Source: Erythrobacter sp. SD-21
GTDB lineage: Bacteria; Pseudomonadota; Alphaproteobacteria; Sphingomonadales; Sphingomonadaceae
DNA: 64,000 bases
Direction of reading: 5' to 3'
Assembly (NCBI RefSeq): GCF_000181515.1
Contig: NZ_ABCG01000004.1
Coordinates: 148,001-212,000, forward strand
The notes under the pieces are model-generated. The model worked only from the letters and a program-made list of their open reading frames with translations. It had not been told where the DNA came from and made no database searches. Positions within the stretch are counted from its first letter, which is position 1. Every line of letters starts with the position of its first letter. Positions 26,250-35,029 of the stretch are shown one piece after another. Made by a program: the position numbers and the translations under genes.

Positions 26250-27152
26250 ATGCAGCACTCCGAACGCAGCGGCATCCTGATCGCGCTTTGCGGCTTTGCG
26301 CTGCTGAGTGTCGGCGATGCCGTCATCAAGACCATGGCGGGCGAGTTCTCGCCCCTGGGCGTGGCGGCGTGGCGCTTCGCGCTTGGCGCCGCGGGCCTTT
26401 CGATCCTGCTGTCGGCGAACGAGGGCAAGGCCGCGTTTCGCCCGAGCAATCCGCGCCTTCAGGCCATTCGCGGCGTCTGTCTTGCCGCCGCCTCGCTGTG
26501 TTTCTTCTCGGCCATCTTCGTGATGCCGCTGGCGACCGCCATGGCGCTGGCCTTCGTCTCGCCGGTAATTGTTGCGCTGCTGAGCGGTCCGCTATTGGGC
26601 GAGAAGGTCCGTCCGGCAGTCTGGGCAGCGAGTTTCGTTGCGCTGGTCGGTGTCGCCATGGTGCTGCGGCCCAATCTTGCGGAGCTAGGCCTCGTGGCGC
26701 TGCTCCCGCTCGCCTCGGCCTTCTTCTTTGCGCTGATGATAATCGCCAACCGCGCCAGCGCGGGCCAGGGGAGCGCGCTTTCCATGCAGGTCTTCATGCA
26801 GATCGGCGCGATGCCCGTGCTTATCCTCGCAGCCCTCGGCGGTCATTTCTCCGGCGTCGAGAGCCTGCGCCTCGCCATACCGGACTGGACTGTGCTGGCA
26901 CGCTGCGCCGTGGTGGCGGTCACCGCCAGCAGCGCGCACTGGCTCGCCTATATCGGCACGCAGCGCGCGGGCGCGGCGACCATTGCGCCTACCACTTATG
27001 TACAGATGCTAGTGGCAACCTTCCTCGGCTGGTGGTGGTTCGGCGACGTGCCCGACCTCCTCACGCTGGCGGGGGCGGCCATTATCATCGGAGCAGGCCT
27101 GCTGCTCTGGTGGAGCACACTGCGGGAACCCGCACCCGTCCGCGCCGATTGA
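26250..27152 (+). CDS. DMT-superfamily (EamA) transporter
   Basis: 300 residues with about ten hydrophobic helices in two EamA repeats of five: the first from GILIALCGFALLSVGDAVIK to ALVGVAMVLRPN, the second from GLVALLPLASAFFFALMII to the C-terminus. APTTYVQMLVATFLGWWWFGD is the typical element of the second repeat. Probably exports a metabolite or drug; substrate unknown. The start is uncertain: ATGs at 26127 and 26196 are in frame, but the chosen one puts helix 1 at the usual distance. Confidence 0.85.
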   Translation: MQHSERSGILIALCGFALLSVGDAVIKTMAGEFSPLGVAAWRFALGAAGLSILLSANEGKAAFRPSNPRLQAIRGVCLAAASLCFFSAIFVMPLATAMALAFVSPVIVALLSGPLLGEKVRPAVWAASFVALVGVAMVLRPNLAELGLVALLPLASAFFFALMIIANRASAGQGSALSMQVFMQIGAMPVLILAALGGHFSGVESLRLAIPDWTVLARCAVVAVTASSAHWLAYIGTQRAGAATIAPTTYVQMLVATFLGWWWFGDVPDLLTLAGAAIIIGAGLLLWWSTLREPAPVRAD

Positions 27153-27209
27153 TTGCCCGACGGGAGGCGCTACATCTGCGTCTGACAGACATTCAAGGGG
27201 TCACCATAT

Positions 27210-29033
27210 ATGTGCGGAATTATCGGTATCGTCGGCAGGGAAGCTGTCGCCGAGAGGCTGGTCGACGGTCTGAGGCGCATGGAATACCGGGGCTATGACA
27301 GCGCGGGCGTCTGCACGATCCACGAGGGCGACCTCGTGCGCCGCCGCGCGGAAGGAAAGCTCAACAATCTCGTTGCCGAGCTGGTGAACAATCCCGCGCC
27401 GGGCGAAATCGGCATCGCACACACCCGCTGGGCCACGCATGGCGCTCCGACGGCGAACAACGCCCATCCGCATGCGACCGACAAGGTGGCGATCGTCCAC
27501 AACGGCATCATCGAGAATTACAAGGAACTGCGCGCCGAGGTGAAGGCTGCCGGACGCACGATGGAGAGCGACACCGACAGCGAGGTTGTCGCCCATCTGC
27601 TGACCCTCCGCCTCGAAAACGGCGAGACGCCGCACGAAGCCGTCGCCAACATGCTGCCCCGCCTCCGCGGGGCCTTTGCGCTGGCCATCGCCTTCCGCGA
27701 TTATCCCGACATGCTGATCGGCGCGCGTCGCGGCTCTCCGCTGGTGGTCGGCTATGGGGAGGGCGAGAACTACATCGGCTCCGATGCGCTGGCGCTGGCC
27801 CCGCTGACCCAGCAGATTTCCTATCTCGAGGAAGGGGACTGGGTCGAAGTGACTCGCGAAGGCGCGAAGATCTTCGACGAGGAGAACCAGGAGGTCACGC
27901 GCGAAGTTCGCACCTCCGGTGCCTCGGCCGCCGCGACCGAGAAGGGCAATTACCGCCACTTCATGCAGAAGGAGATTTTCGAGCAGCCGACCGTGGTCGC
28001 TCAGACGCTCTCCTCCTACCTGCGCCGCGAGGACGTTTCGGTAGCGCTGCCGCAGCTCGACTTCGACATTTCCAGCATCCGCCGTGTGACAATTGTCGCC
28101 TGCGGCACGTCGTATTACGCCGGCATGGTGGCGAAATACTGGTTCGAGCAGTTCGCGCGCGTGCCGGTCGACATCGATGTGGCTTCCGAATTCCGCTATC
28201 GCGAGCCGGTGCTGGAAGACGGTGGGTTGTCGCTCTTCATCTCGCAAAGCGGGGAGACGGCCGACACGCTGGCCGCTCTGCGCCATTGCAAGGAAGCGGG
28301 CCAGACCATCGCCGCTGTGGTCAACGTGCCAACCAGCACGATGGCGCGTGAGGCGGATTTGCTCCTGCCCACCCACGCCGGGCCGGAAATCGGCGTCGCC
28401 TCGACCAAGGCCTTCACCTGTCAGCTCGCCGTCCTCGCCGCGCTTGCCGCGCATATGGCGGTGAAGAAGGGGCTGATGAGCCGCGAGGAAGAATATGAGG
28501 TGGTCAAGCACCTCCTCGAAGCGCCTGCGTGCCTCAACGCCGCGCTCGACCATGACGAGGATATTGCCGCCATGGCGCACCTCATCGCCCCGGCGCGTGA
28601 CGTGCTCTATCTGGGCCGCGGACCGGATTACCCGCTGGCGCTCGAAGGGGCGCTGAAACTGAAGGAAATCAGTTATATACACGCTGAGGGCTACGCCAGC
28701 GGCGAGATGAAACACGGACCCATCGCGCTGATCGACGACGATGTGCCGGTGATCGTGCTCGCGCCGTCCGGCCCGCTGTTCGAAAAAAGCATCTCCAACA
28801 TGGAAGAGGTCCGCGCGCGCGGCGGGCAGATCGTGCTGATTTCGGACGCCGAAGGACTGGAAGACGCAGGCGAGGGCTGCCTCGCCACCATCGAGATGCC
28901 CAAAGTCCACCCGCTGATCGCTCCGCTGGTCTATGCGATCCCGGTGCAGCTGCTCGCCTATCACGTGGCCTGCGTGAAGGGCACCGATGTCGACCAGCCG
29001 CGCAATCTCGCCAAGTCGGTGACGGTGGAGTAG
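27210..29033 (+). CDS. glmS: Glutamine--fructose-6-phosphate aminotransferase (isomerizing)
   Basis: Makes glucosamine-6-phosphate from fructose-6-phosphate and glutamine, the first step to UDP-GlcNAc. 607 residues, standard length. The N-terminal class II amidotransferase has Cys2 as nucleophile (MCGIIGIVG), with EYRGYDSAG, HTRWATHG and HNGIIENY. Two SIS domains follow with VACGTSYYAG, SQSGETADT and ASTKAFTCQ, and the C-terminus ends DQPRNLAKSVTVE. No glmS ribozyme is expected or seen in the short leader. Confidence 0.96.
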   Translation: MCGIIGIVGREAVAERLVDGLRRMEYRGYDSAGVCTIHEGDLVRRRAEGKLNNLVAELVNNPAPGEIGIAHTRWATHGAPTANNAHPHATDKVAIVHNGIIENYKELRAEVKAAGRTMESDTDSEVVAHLLTLRLENGETPHEAVANMLPRLRGAFALAIAFRDYPDMLIGARRGSPLVVGYGEGENYIGSDALALAPLTQQISYLEEGDWVEVTREGAKIFDEENQEVTREVRTSGASAAATEKGNYRHFMQKEIFEQPTVVAQTLSSYLRREDVSVALPQLDFDISSIRRVTIVACGTSYYAGMVAKYWFEQFARVPVDIDVASEFRYREPVLEDGGLSLFISQSGETADTLAALRHCKEAGQTIAAVVNVPTSTMAREADLLLPTHAGPEIGVASTKAFTCQLAVLAALAAHMAVKKGLMSREEEYEVVKHLLEAPACLNAALDHDEDIAAMAHLIAPARDVLYLGRGPDYPLALEGALKLKEISYIHAEGYASGEMKHGPIALIDDDVPVIVLAPSGPLFEKSISNMEEVRARGGQIVLISDAEGLEDAGEGCLATIEMPKVHPLIAPLVYAIPVQLLAYHVACVKGTDVDQPRNLAKSVTVE

Positions 29034-29155
29034 GCCCCACTCTTTTTTCCGATGTCTTTCCAGAGGCTTCGACGCCGAAGGAAGCGCTGACAGCTCACTT
29101 ATGTAAGTGCGCCTTCTTTACCCGGAAATAACCTTTCGGGCTTAGGCCGCATAGT

Positions 29156-31510
29156 GTGAGCGAGACGAATTTTCTGCCGTCCCTGGGGGACGCGCCGCTG
29201 ACCATGCGGCAAGTGATCGGGCTTGATGCGCCCGGCAGCGGCGATTTGGGCCGCTTTCATGGCAGACAGTACGCCCTGGTGACCCAACGCGCCGGTGCGC
29301 GTCTGATCTTCAACACCTTCGCTGTGCTGACAGTCGCCTGGCTGTGCTGGGACAAGGTGCCGGCCGAGGTTTTCTGGGGCTGGACGACATGCCTTGCGTT
29401 CATCGCAGGGTACAACCTCTTCCTCGACCGGCGCATGCGCGATGTCGATGAGCGAGGGCTTACCTGGGAAGTAATGCGTCGCCACGCGTTTGCCAGCGGT
29501 GCCAAGGGCGGGGTCTGGGGAGGCGGGTTGTGTGCGCTTGCCGTGACGGGTGCGGGCGGCCAGCTGGCTGAAATCTGGGCTGCGCTCGCATTCCTGATGA
29601 TGGTCAGTGCCGTGAGCCGCTACAAGGCGCCACTCAGCACGACCGCCTATATTATCACGGCCACAGCCGGATCGATGGTAGCGGCGATGGCAACGTTTTC
29701 CTTTGGTCTGGGAGCGATCATGCTGGCGACAGGGGTCTTTGCCTGCCTCGGCGTGATCGAATCCGCCCGCGTCGCGATCTCGGTGCGTGCCGCCGAAGTC
29801 GAAATGCAGGAAAAGAGCGAAACCGTCTCCATGCTCCTGCGCGAATTCGAAGACGGGCAGGCCGACTGGCTGTGGCAGATCGACACCAAGCGCCGCCTGC
29901 GCTCCGTCAGTCCGCGGCTGTCCTTCGCCATGGGCCGCGAGATCGCCGATATCGAGGGCAAGTCCTTCCTCCAGCTGATCTCGGGGGACGGCTGGAAAAC
30001 CGGCCAGTTCCCGCCGAGCCTGCATGACCTTGCCGACCGGCTGAAAAGCCGCGAAAGCTTCTCGGGTCTGGTCGTGAAGGCGCTGGTCAACGGTCAGGTC
30101 CGCTGGTGGGAAATGTCGGGCACGCCGATGTTCGACGAAGATGGCAAGTGGCTTGGCTTTCGTGGCGTCGGCTCGGATGTTACCGCGCAGCGCGAGAGCA
30201 GCGAGAAGATCGCATATCTCGCACGCTACGACACGCTCACCCAGCTGCCCAATCGGTTGCAGGTCAACGAATCCTTGGCCGATGCGCTGGCATATGCGGA
30301 AAAATGGCGCACGCGTTGCGCGCTGCTGATGATCGACCTCGACCGCTTCAAGGCGGTGAACGATTCGCTCGGCCATTTGATCGGCGACCAGATGCTGGCG
30401 CAGGTTGCGGGACGCCTGAAACCGCTGATGGACGAAGGTGAGTTGTGCGGCCGCCTGGGCGGGGACGAGTTCGCCGTCATCATCCGCGATGCGGCCGACC
30501 GCCGCCGTGTCGACACGCTGGCCAAGGCGATCATTTCGGCGCTTTCCGCGCCTTATCACGTAAACAATCAGGTGCTCTATGTCGGCGCGAGCGTCGGCTC
30601 GGCCATCGGTCCGCGCGACGGTCGCAACGTGGAAGAGCTGCTTCGTAACGCCGATCTCGCGCTGTATCGCGCCAAGGACGAGGGCGGCGGCGTGCATTGC
30701 GAATACGAACCCTCGCTTCACAGCAATGCCGAGGAACGCCGAGTGCTCGAGATCGCGCTACGCAGCGCGCTCGAAAAGAACGAGTTCGTCCTGCACTACC
30801 AGCCGGTCGTCGATGCCAACACCGAGGAACTTGTCAGCTTCGAAGCGCTGGCCCGCTGGAACTGCGAGGAGCATGGCTTCATCAGCCCCGCCAAGTTCAT
30901 CCCGATTGCCGAAGATACGCGCCTGATCGTGCCGATCGGAACCTGGGTGATGCAAGAAGCCTGCCGCGAGGCGGCGCGTAACTGGCCCGAAAACGTCAAG
31001 GTGAACATCAACGTCTCGCCCGAACAACTGGTCGAGCCGGACTTTGCAGGGACGGTGGTGCGGGCCCTCTCGCACAGCGGGCTCGATCCCAAGCGGCTCG
31101 AGATCGAAGTGACCGAAAGCATCTTCATGCGCGACGCCAATGTCGCCCGCAAGGCGCTGGAACAGTGCATGGCGCTCGGTTGCTCGGTCGCGCTGGACGA
31201 TTTCGGCACCGGCTATTCCTCGCTCGGTTATCTGCGCAAGCTCAAGTTCACTACCATCAAGGTCGACCGCAGCTTCGTGCAGGGCGCGGCGCAGAACAGT
31301 CCCGAAAGCCTCGCGATCATCCGCGCCGTGGTGGCCATGGCCGACAGCCTCGGCATGACGACGACGGCAGAAGGTGTCGAAAACGACGACGAGGCGGAAA
31401 TGATCCGGCATCTGGGCTGCAATAAGATCCAGGGGTACCACTTCGGCCGGCCCATGCCGTCCGAGGATGCGCGCAAGATCTTCGCCCAGAAAAAGCGCAA
31501 GAGCGCCTGA
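29156..31510 (+). CDS. Membrane GGDEF/EAL protein (c-di-GMP synthase/phosphodiesterase)
   Basis: 784 residues from a GTG. The N-terminal part (about 45-205) has five to six membrane helices and looks like a sensor module. Then comes a PAS-like domain (about 225-345, with FEDGQADWLWQIDTKRRL), a GGDEF domain with intact RLGGDEF at about 433 and DLDRFKAVNDSLGH, and an EAL domain with intact FEALARW near 562, NINVSPEQL, EVTES, DDFGTGYSSL and KVDRSF. Both active sites look complete, so it could make or degrade cyclic di-GMP. In this membrane-PAS-GGDEF-EAL order many proteins act mainly as phosphodiesterases; direction is not decided by sequence. Confidence 0.93.
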   Translation: MSETNFLPSLGDAPLTMRQVIGLDAPGSGDLGRFHGRQYALVTQRAGARLIFNTFAVLTVAWLCWDKVPAEVFWGWTTCLAFIAGYNLFLDRRMRDVDERGLTWEVMRRHAFASGAKGGVWGGGLCALAVTGAGGQLAEIWAALAFLMMVSAVSRYKAPLSTTAYIITATAGSMVAAMATFSFGLGAIMLATGVFACLGVIESARVAISVRAAEVEMQEKSETVSMLLREFEDGQADWLWQIDTKRRLRSVSPRLSFAMGREIADIEGKSFLQLISGDGWKTGQFPPSLHDLADRLKSRESFSGLVVKALVNGQVRWWEMSGTPMFDEDGKWLGFRGVGSDVTAQRESSEKIAYLARYDTLTQLPNRLQVNESLADALAYAEKWRTRCALLMIDLDRFKAVNDSLGHLIGDQMLAQVAGRLKPLMDEGELCGRLGGDEFAVIIRDAADRRRVDTLAKAIISALSAPYHVNNQVLYVGASVGSAIGPRDGRNVEELLRNADLALYRAKDEGGGVHCEYEPSLHSNAEERRVLEIALRSALEKNEFVLHYQPVVDANTEELVSFEALARWNCEEHGFISPAKFIPIAEDTRLIVPIGTWVMQEACREAARNWPENVKVNINVSPEQLVEPDFAGTVVRALSHSGLDPKRLEIEVTESIFMRDANVARKALEQCMALGCSVALDDFGTGYSSLGYLRKLKFTTIKVDRSFVQGAAQNSPESLAIIRAVVAMADSLGMTTTAEGVENDDEAEMIRHLGCNKIQGYHFGRPMPSEDARKIFAQKKRKSA

Positions 31511-31516
31511 GCGCAA

Positions 31517-32194
31517 TCAGGCGGTGGCGAGCGCCTTGATCGCGCCTTCGAACAGGGCCAGTCCGCCGGTCCCGCCATGGGCGGCATCCACCGCGCGTTC
31601 GGGATGCGGCATCATGCCCAGCACATTGCCTGCCTTGTTGAGCACGCCCGCGATATCGCGGCGCGAGCCATTGCAGTTCTTGAGGTAACGGAACGCCACG
31701 CGGCCTTCGCCTTCGAGCCGGTCGAGCGTCTCCTCGTCGGCGAAGTAATTGCCGTCGTGATGCGCCACCGGAATGCGGATTTCCTGCCCCGCGTCATAGC
31801 CCTTGGTGAACAGCGAATCCGCGTTCTCCACTTTAAGGCTGACCGTGCGGCAGATAAAATGCTGGCTGGCGTTGCGCATCAGCGCGCCGGGGAGCAGACG
31901 CGCCTCGGTCAGGACCTGGAAGCCGTTGCATACGCCGAGCACGGGCACGCCGCGATCGGCTGCGCGCACCACTTCGCGCATGATCGGGCTGTTCGCCGCC
32001 ATGGCGCCCGAACGCAGGTAATCGCCATAGGAAAAGCCGCCGGGCAAGGCGATGAGGTCGAGGCCTTGCGGCAGTTCGGCATCGCCGTGCCAGATGCACA
32101 GCGGGGCGCTGCCTGCAACCTGCTCCAGCGCCACCGCCATGTCGCGGTCGCAATTCGAGCCGGGAAAGGTGATGACGGCGCTGCTAAAAGCCAT
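31517..32194 (-). CDS. purQ: Phosphoribosylformylglycinamidine synthase, glutaminase subunit
   Basis: 225 residues. Class I glutaminase that feeds ammonia to PurL in step 4 of purine synthesis. Nucleophile Cys89 in GVCNGFQ, with [11 protein letters not shown] before it and the His/Glu of PHPERAV near the C-terminus. It starts within the purS stop (TGATG), so the pair is coupled. PurL is not in the window. Confidence 0.95.
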   Translation of the reverse strand: MAFSSAVITFPGSNCDRDMAVALEQVAGSAPLCIWHGDAELPQGLDLIALPGGFSYGDYLRSGAMAANSPIMREVVRAADRGVPVLGVCNGFQVLTEARLLPGALMRNASQHFICRTVSLKVENADSLFTKGYDAGQEIRIPVAHHDGNYFADEETLDRLEGEGRVAFRYLKNCNGSRRDIAGVLNKAGNVLGMMPHPERAVDAAHGGTGGLALFEGAIKALATA

Positions 32195-32427
32195 CAGTCC
32201 AGCTTCTCGATTGTGTAGTTTTCGATCACCGTGTTCGCGAGCAGCTTCTCGCACATTTCGGTGAGCGCTGTGTCGCTCGTGTCGTCGGCGACATCGAGTT
32301 CGACCGTGCGACCGATGCGGACATCGTCCACGCCCTTGAAGCCGAGGCCTTCCAGCGCATGGTGGACGGCGCGTCCCTGCGGGTCGAGCACGCCGGGCTT
32401 GAGGCTGACGAGAACGCGAATCTTCAT
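32194..32427 (-). CDS. purS: Phosphoribosylformylglycinamidine synthase subunit PurS
   Basis: 77 residues. Small scaffold of the three-part PurSQL complex, bridging the glutaminase and synthase. Family features are [20 protein letters not shown] at the start, [17 protein letters not shown] in the middle and [16 protein letters not shown] at the end. Directly coupled to purQ. purC lies 6.5 kb away on the same strand, across plus-strand and minus-strand genes. Confidence 0.95.
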   Translation of the reverse strand: MKIRVLVSLKPGVLDPQGRAVHHALEGLGFKGVDDVRIGRTVELDVADDTSDTALTEMCEKLLANTVIENYTIEKLD

Positions 32428-32719
32428 GGGCGGCCTTTCGGATTTTACCGTGTGCTCAGGTTTGGCGCGCCTATGCCGCGAGAGCCTCTTTGGCGCAAGG
32501 CTTGAGGCAAAGGCAGGGAGTAACAGTGGCTTGCACGAGAACTGCGTTTTTTGCGTTGTTACTGCGATGCAACATTAAGCAAAAACCGCAGCCTTCCGCG
32601 CCTCGATGACTCGTATATTGTGACGTTTCGGCTACAGGCGCGAGGGTCAATTCACTTCTTCCATCCCACCAACCCGCGCCAATGGATCATCGCGTCGGGC
32701 CAAAAGGATTACCTCTCCC

Positions 32720-34957
32720 ATGATTGACCGCTCCCTTGCTCTCCGCCTCCTCCCAGCCAGCACGCTGGCGCTCGCCGTTGCGCAGCCCGCTATGGCGCAG
32801 GACACCGTCGACAGCTCCGACAGCGAAGCCACCGGCGCCGAACAGCCCGACAACGGCGCGCTCGACGTGATCGTCGTGACGGCCAACCGCCGCGAGGAAA
32901 ACCTGCAGGACGTCGCCGTTTCGGCCGCGACCGTCTCCGCCGATGCCGCGCAGACCATTTTCGACGCCGGCGCGGATGTGACCGCGCTCTCCGCGCGCGT
33001 GCCGGGCCTCTTCGTCGAAAGTTCCAACGGCCGTGCGGCCCCGCGTTTCTATATCCGCGGCCTCGGCAACACCGACTTCGACCTTGCCGCCTCGCAGCCC
33101 GTTTCGGTGGTGCAGGACGACGTCGTCCTCGAAAACGTGACGCTCAAGAGCTTCCCGATCTTCGACGTGGAGCGTATCGAAGTTCTTCGCGGTCCGCAGG
33201 GCACGCTGTTCGGCCGCAACACGCCGGCCGGTATCGTGAAGATCGACACCACCAAGCCGGGTGACGAATTGGCTGTGCGCGGTTCGGCCAGCTACGGCAG
33301 CTTCAACTCGGTGGCTATCGACGGCGGCGTCACCGTTCCCATCGTGCCGGGCGTGGCCTCGGTTCGCCTGTCAGGCCTGTGGCAGCAGCGCGACGACTGG
33401 GTGGACAACGGTTTCACTGGCCAGGAAGACGTCTACGGCGCTTACAGCGACATCGCCGGGCGCGCTCAGCTCCTGCTGACGCCGACGGACCGGATCTCGA
33501 TCCTCGGCAGCTACGCCGTTCGCAACCTCGACGGCACCTCGACCCTGTTCCGAGCCAACATCCTCGGCCCGGGTTCGAACGACCTCAACGAAAACTACGA
33601 CCGCGACACCGTGTTCTACGATGCGGGCGCAGGCAACCAGGCCCAGTACGACGCTGAGATCGCGACCGTGAAAGCCGATTACGACGCCGACTTTGCCACT
33701 TTCACCAGCATCACCAGCTGGGCCAGCAGCGAAGGTTCGAGCCGCGGCGATATCGACGGCGGCAACCTCGTCGACGGGCCGGGCTTCATCCCTTTCCCGT
33801 CCGACACCCGCGATTCCATCGTGCTCGACCAGTTCACGCAGGAAGTCCGCCTCGCTTCGAACAGCGGTGGCATCATCGAATGGCAGGTCGGCGGTTTCTA
33901 CTTCGACAGTGATTTCGACGTGACCACGGTCGGCTTCGATTTCCCGCCGGCCGTGACCGTGAACCACACCAACGAAAGCTGGGCGGTCTTCGGCCAGGTT
34001 ACCGGGCAGGTGACCGATTTGCTGAAGCTGACCGGCGGTGTGCGCTACACTGAAGATGAGAAGCAGTTTGCCGTCACGCAGACCTCGTTCATCTCCGGCC
34101 CCGGCGATCAGGCGCGCAGCGTCGAAGACGAGCGTATTAGCTGGGACGTGGCTGCCTTTTATGAAGTCAGCGCCGATGCCAGCGTCTATGCGCGCGTCGC
34201 GAGCGGTTTTCGTGCACCGACCATCCAGGGCCGCGACGTGGCCTTCGGTTCGGCTCCTTCGATCGCCAGCTCCGAGAAGATCATGAGCTATGAGGCAGGC
34301 CTCAAGTCCGAGCTGCTCGATCGCAAGGTTCGTCTGAACCTAGCCGGCTATTACTACACCATCACCGATCCGCAGTTCTCGGCCATCGGCGGTGCGGACA
34401 ACCTCGTCCAGCTGGTCAATTCCGACAAGGGGCGCGGCTACGGCTTCGAACTCGACAGCGCATTCCAGGTCACGCCCGATTTCCTGATCACGGCCGGTGC
34501 GAGCTGGAACAACACCAAGATCCAAGACGACAACCTGGCGGTGGGCATCTGCGCCCAGTGTACGGTCACCGACCCGATCGTGACGCTGTCTGGCACCGAT
34601 CGCGCGCTGGTGGACGGCAACCCGTTCCCCAACGCTCCGGAATGGATCGCCGACGTGTCCGCACGTTACGCCGTTCCGGTTAGCTTGGACGGCGAGCTCT
34701 TCGCCTACACCGACTGGACCTATCAAGGCGCGACCAATTTCTTCCTCTACGAGAGCTTGGAGTTCAATTCGGACAACCAGATCGAAGGCGGTCTGCGCGT
34801 CGGTTACGCCCGTTTCGACGGCAGCCTCGAAGTGGCGCTGTTTGCGCGCAACATCACCAACGAGGACAATGTGAAGGGCGGTATCGACTTCAACAACAAC
34901 ACCGGCTTCGTGAACGATCCGCGTGTCATCGGTCTTTCGGTCCGATTCCAGCACTAG
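32720..34957 (+). CDS. TonB-dependent outer-membrane receptor
   Basis: 745 residues with a signal peptide (cleaved after QPAMA, about residue 27) and a Thr/Asp/Ala-rich linker. The plug domain begins DVIVVTANRREENLQDV (a TonB-box-like region) and contains FYIRGLGNTDFD and VERIEVLRGPQGTLFGRNTPAG. The 22-stranded barrel follows and ends in SVRFQH. Similar sphingomonad receptors import iron chelates, vitamin B12 or plant compounds; the substrate is unknown. The 292-base upstream gap contains no gene and no element I can name with confidence. Confidence 0.93.
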   Translation: MIDRSLALRLLPASTLALAVAQPAMAQDTVDSSDSEATGAEQPDNGALDVIVVTANRREENLQDVAVSAATVSADAAQTIFDAGADVTALSARVPGLFVESSNGRAAPRFYIRGLGNTDFDLAASQPVSVVQDDVVLENVTLKSFPIFDVERIEVLRGPQGTLFGRNTPAGIVKIDTTKPGDELAVRGSASYGSFNSVAIDGGVTVPIVPGVASVRLSGLWQQRDDWVDNGFTGQEDVYGAYSDIAGRAQLLLTPTDRISILGSYAVRNLDGTSTLFRANILGPGSNDLNENYDRDTVFYDAGAGNQAQYDAEIATVKADYDADFATFTSITSWASSEGSSRGDIDGGNLVDGPGFIPFPSDTRDSIVLDQFTQEVRLASNSGGIIEWQVGGFYFDSDFDVTTVGFDFPPAVTVNHTNESWAVFGQVTGQVTDLLKLTGGVRYTEDEKQFAVTQTSFISGPGDQARSVEDERISWDVAAFYEVSADASVYARVASGFRAPTIQGRDVAFGSAPSIASSEKIMSYEAGLKSELLDRKVRLNLAGYYYTITDPQFSAIGGADNLVQLVNSDKGRGYGFELDSAFQVTPDFLITAGASWNNTKIQDDNLAVGICAQCTVTDPIVTLSGTDRALVDGNPFPNAPEWIADVSARYAVPVSLDGELFAYTDWTYQGATNFFLYESLEFNSDNQIEGGLRVGYARFDGSLEVALFARNITNEDNVKGGIDFNNNTGFVNDPRVIGLSVRFQH

Positions 34958-34978
34958 GCTGCGCACCGCAGACAAAAG

Positions 34979-35013
34979 AAAGGGCCGGGAGGGACATGTC
35001 ATTCTGGCCCTTT
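34979..35013. terminator. Bidirectional terminator between TonB receptor and M16 protease
   Basis: Arms AAAGGGCC and GGCCCTTT pair over eight bases around a 19-base loop that itself contains the palindrome GACATGTC. A T-run follows on the plus strand, and on the minus strand CCCTTTCTTTT follows, so it can stop both convergent genes. Confidence 0.75.
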
Positions 35014-35029
35014 TCCTATGGCCCGCCGA

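Noticed and set aside
29034..29155. Possible riboswitch (c-di-GMP type) ahead of the GGDEF/EAL gene
   Set aside because: The gap is only 122 bases and shows no recognisable conserved riboswitch core.
32428..32719. Possible purine or TonB-linked riboswitch (for example cobalamin) between purS and the receptor
   Set aside because: No B12-box-like or purine-aptamer sequence was visible. Only weak inverted repeats (GTTG...CAAC) near 32555 were seen.
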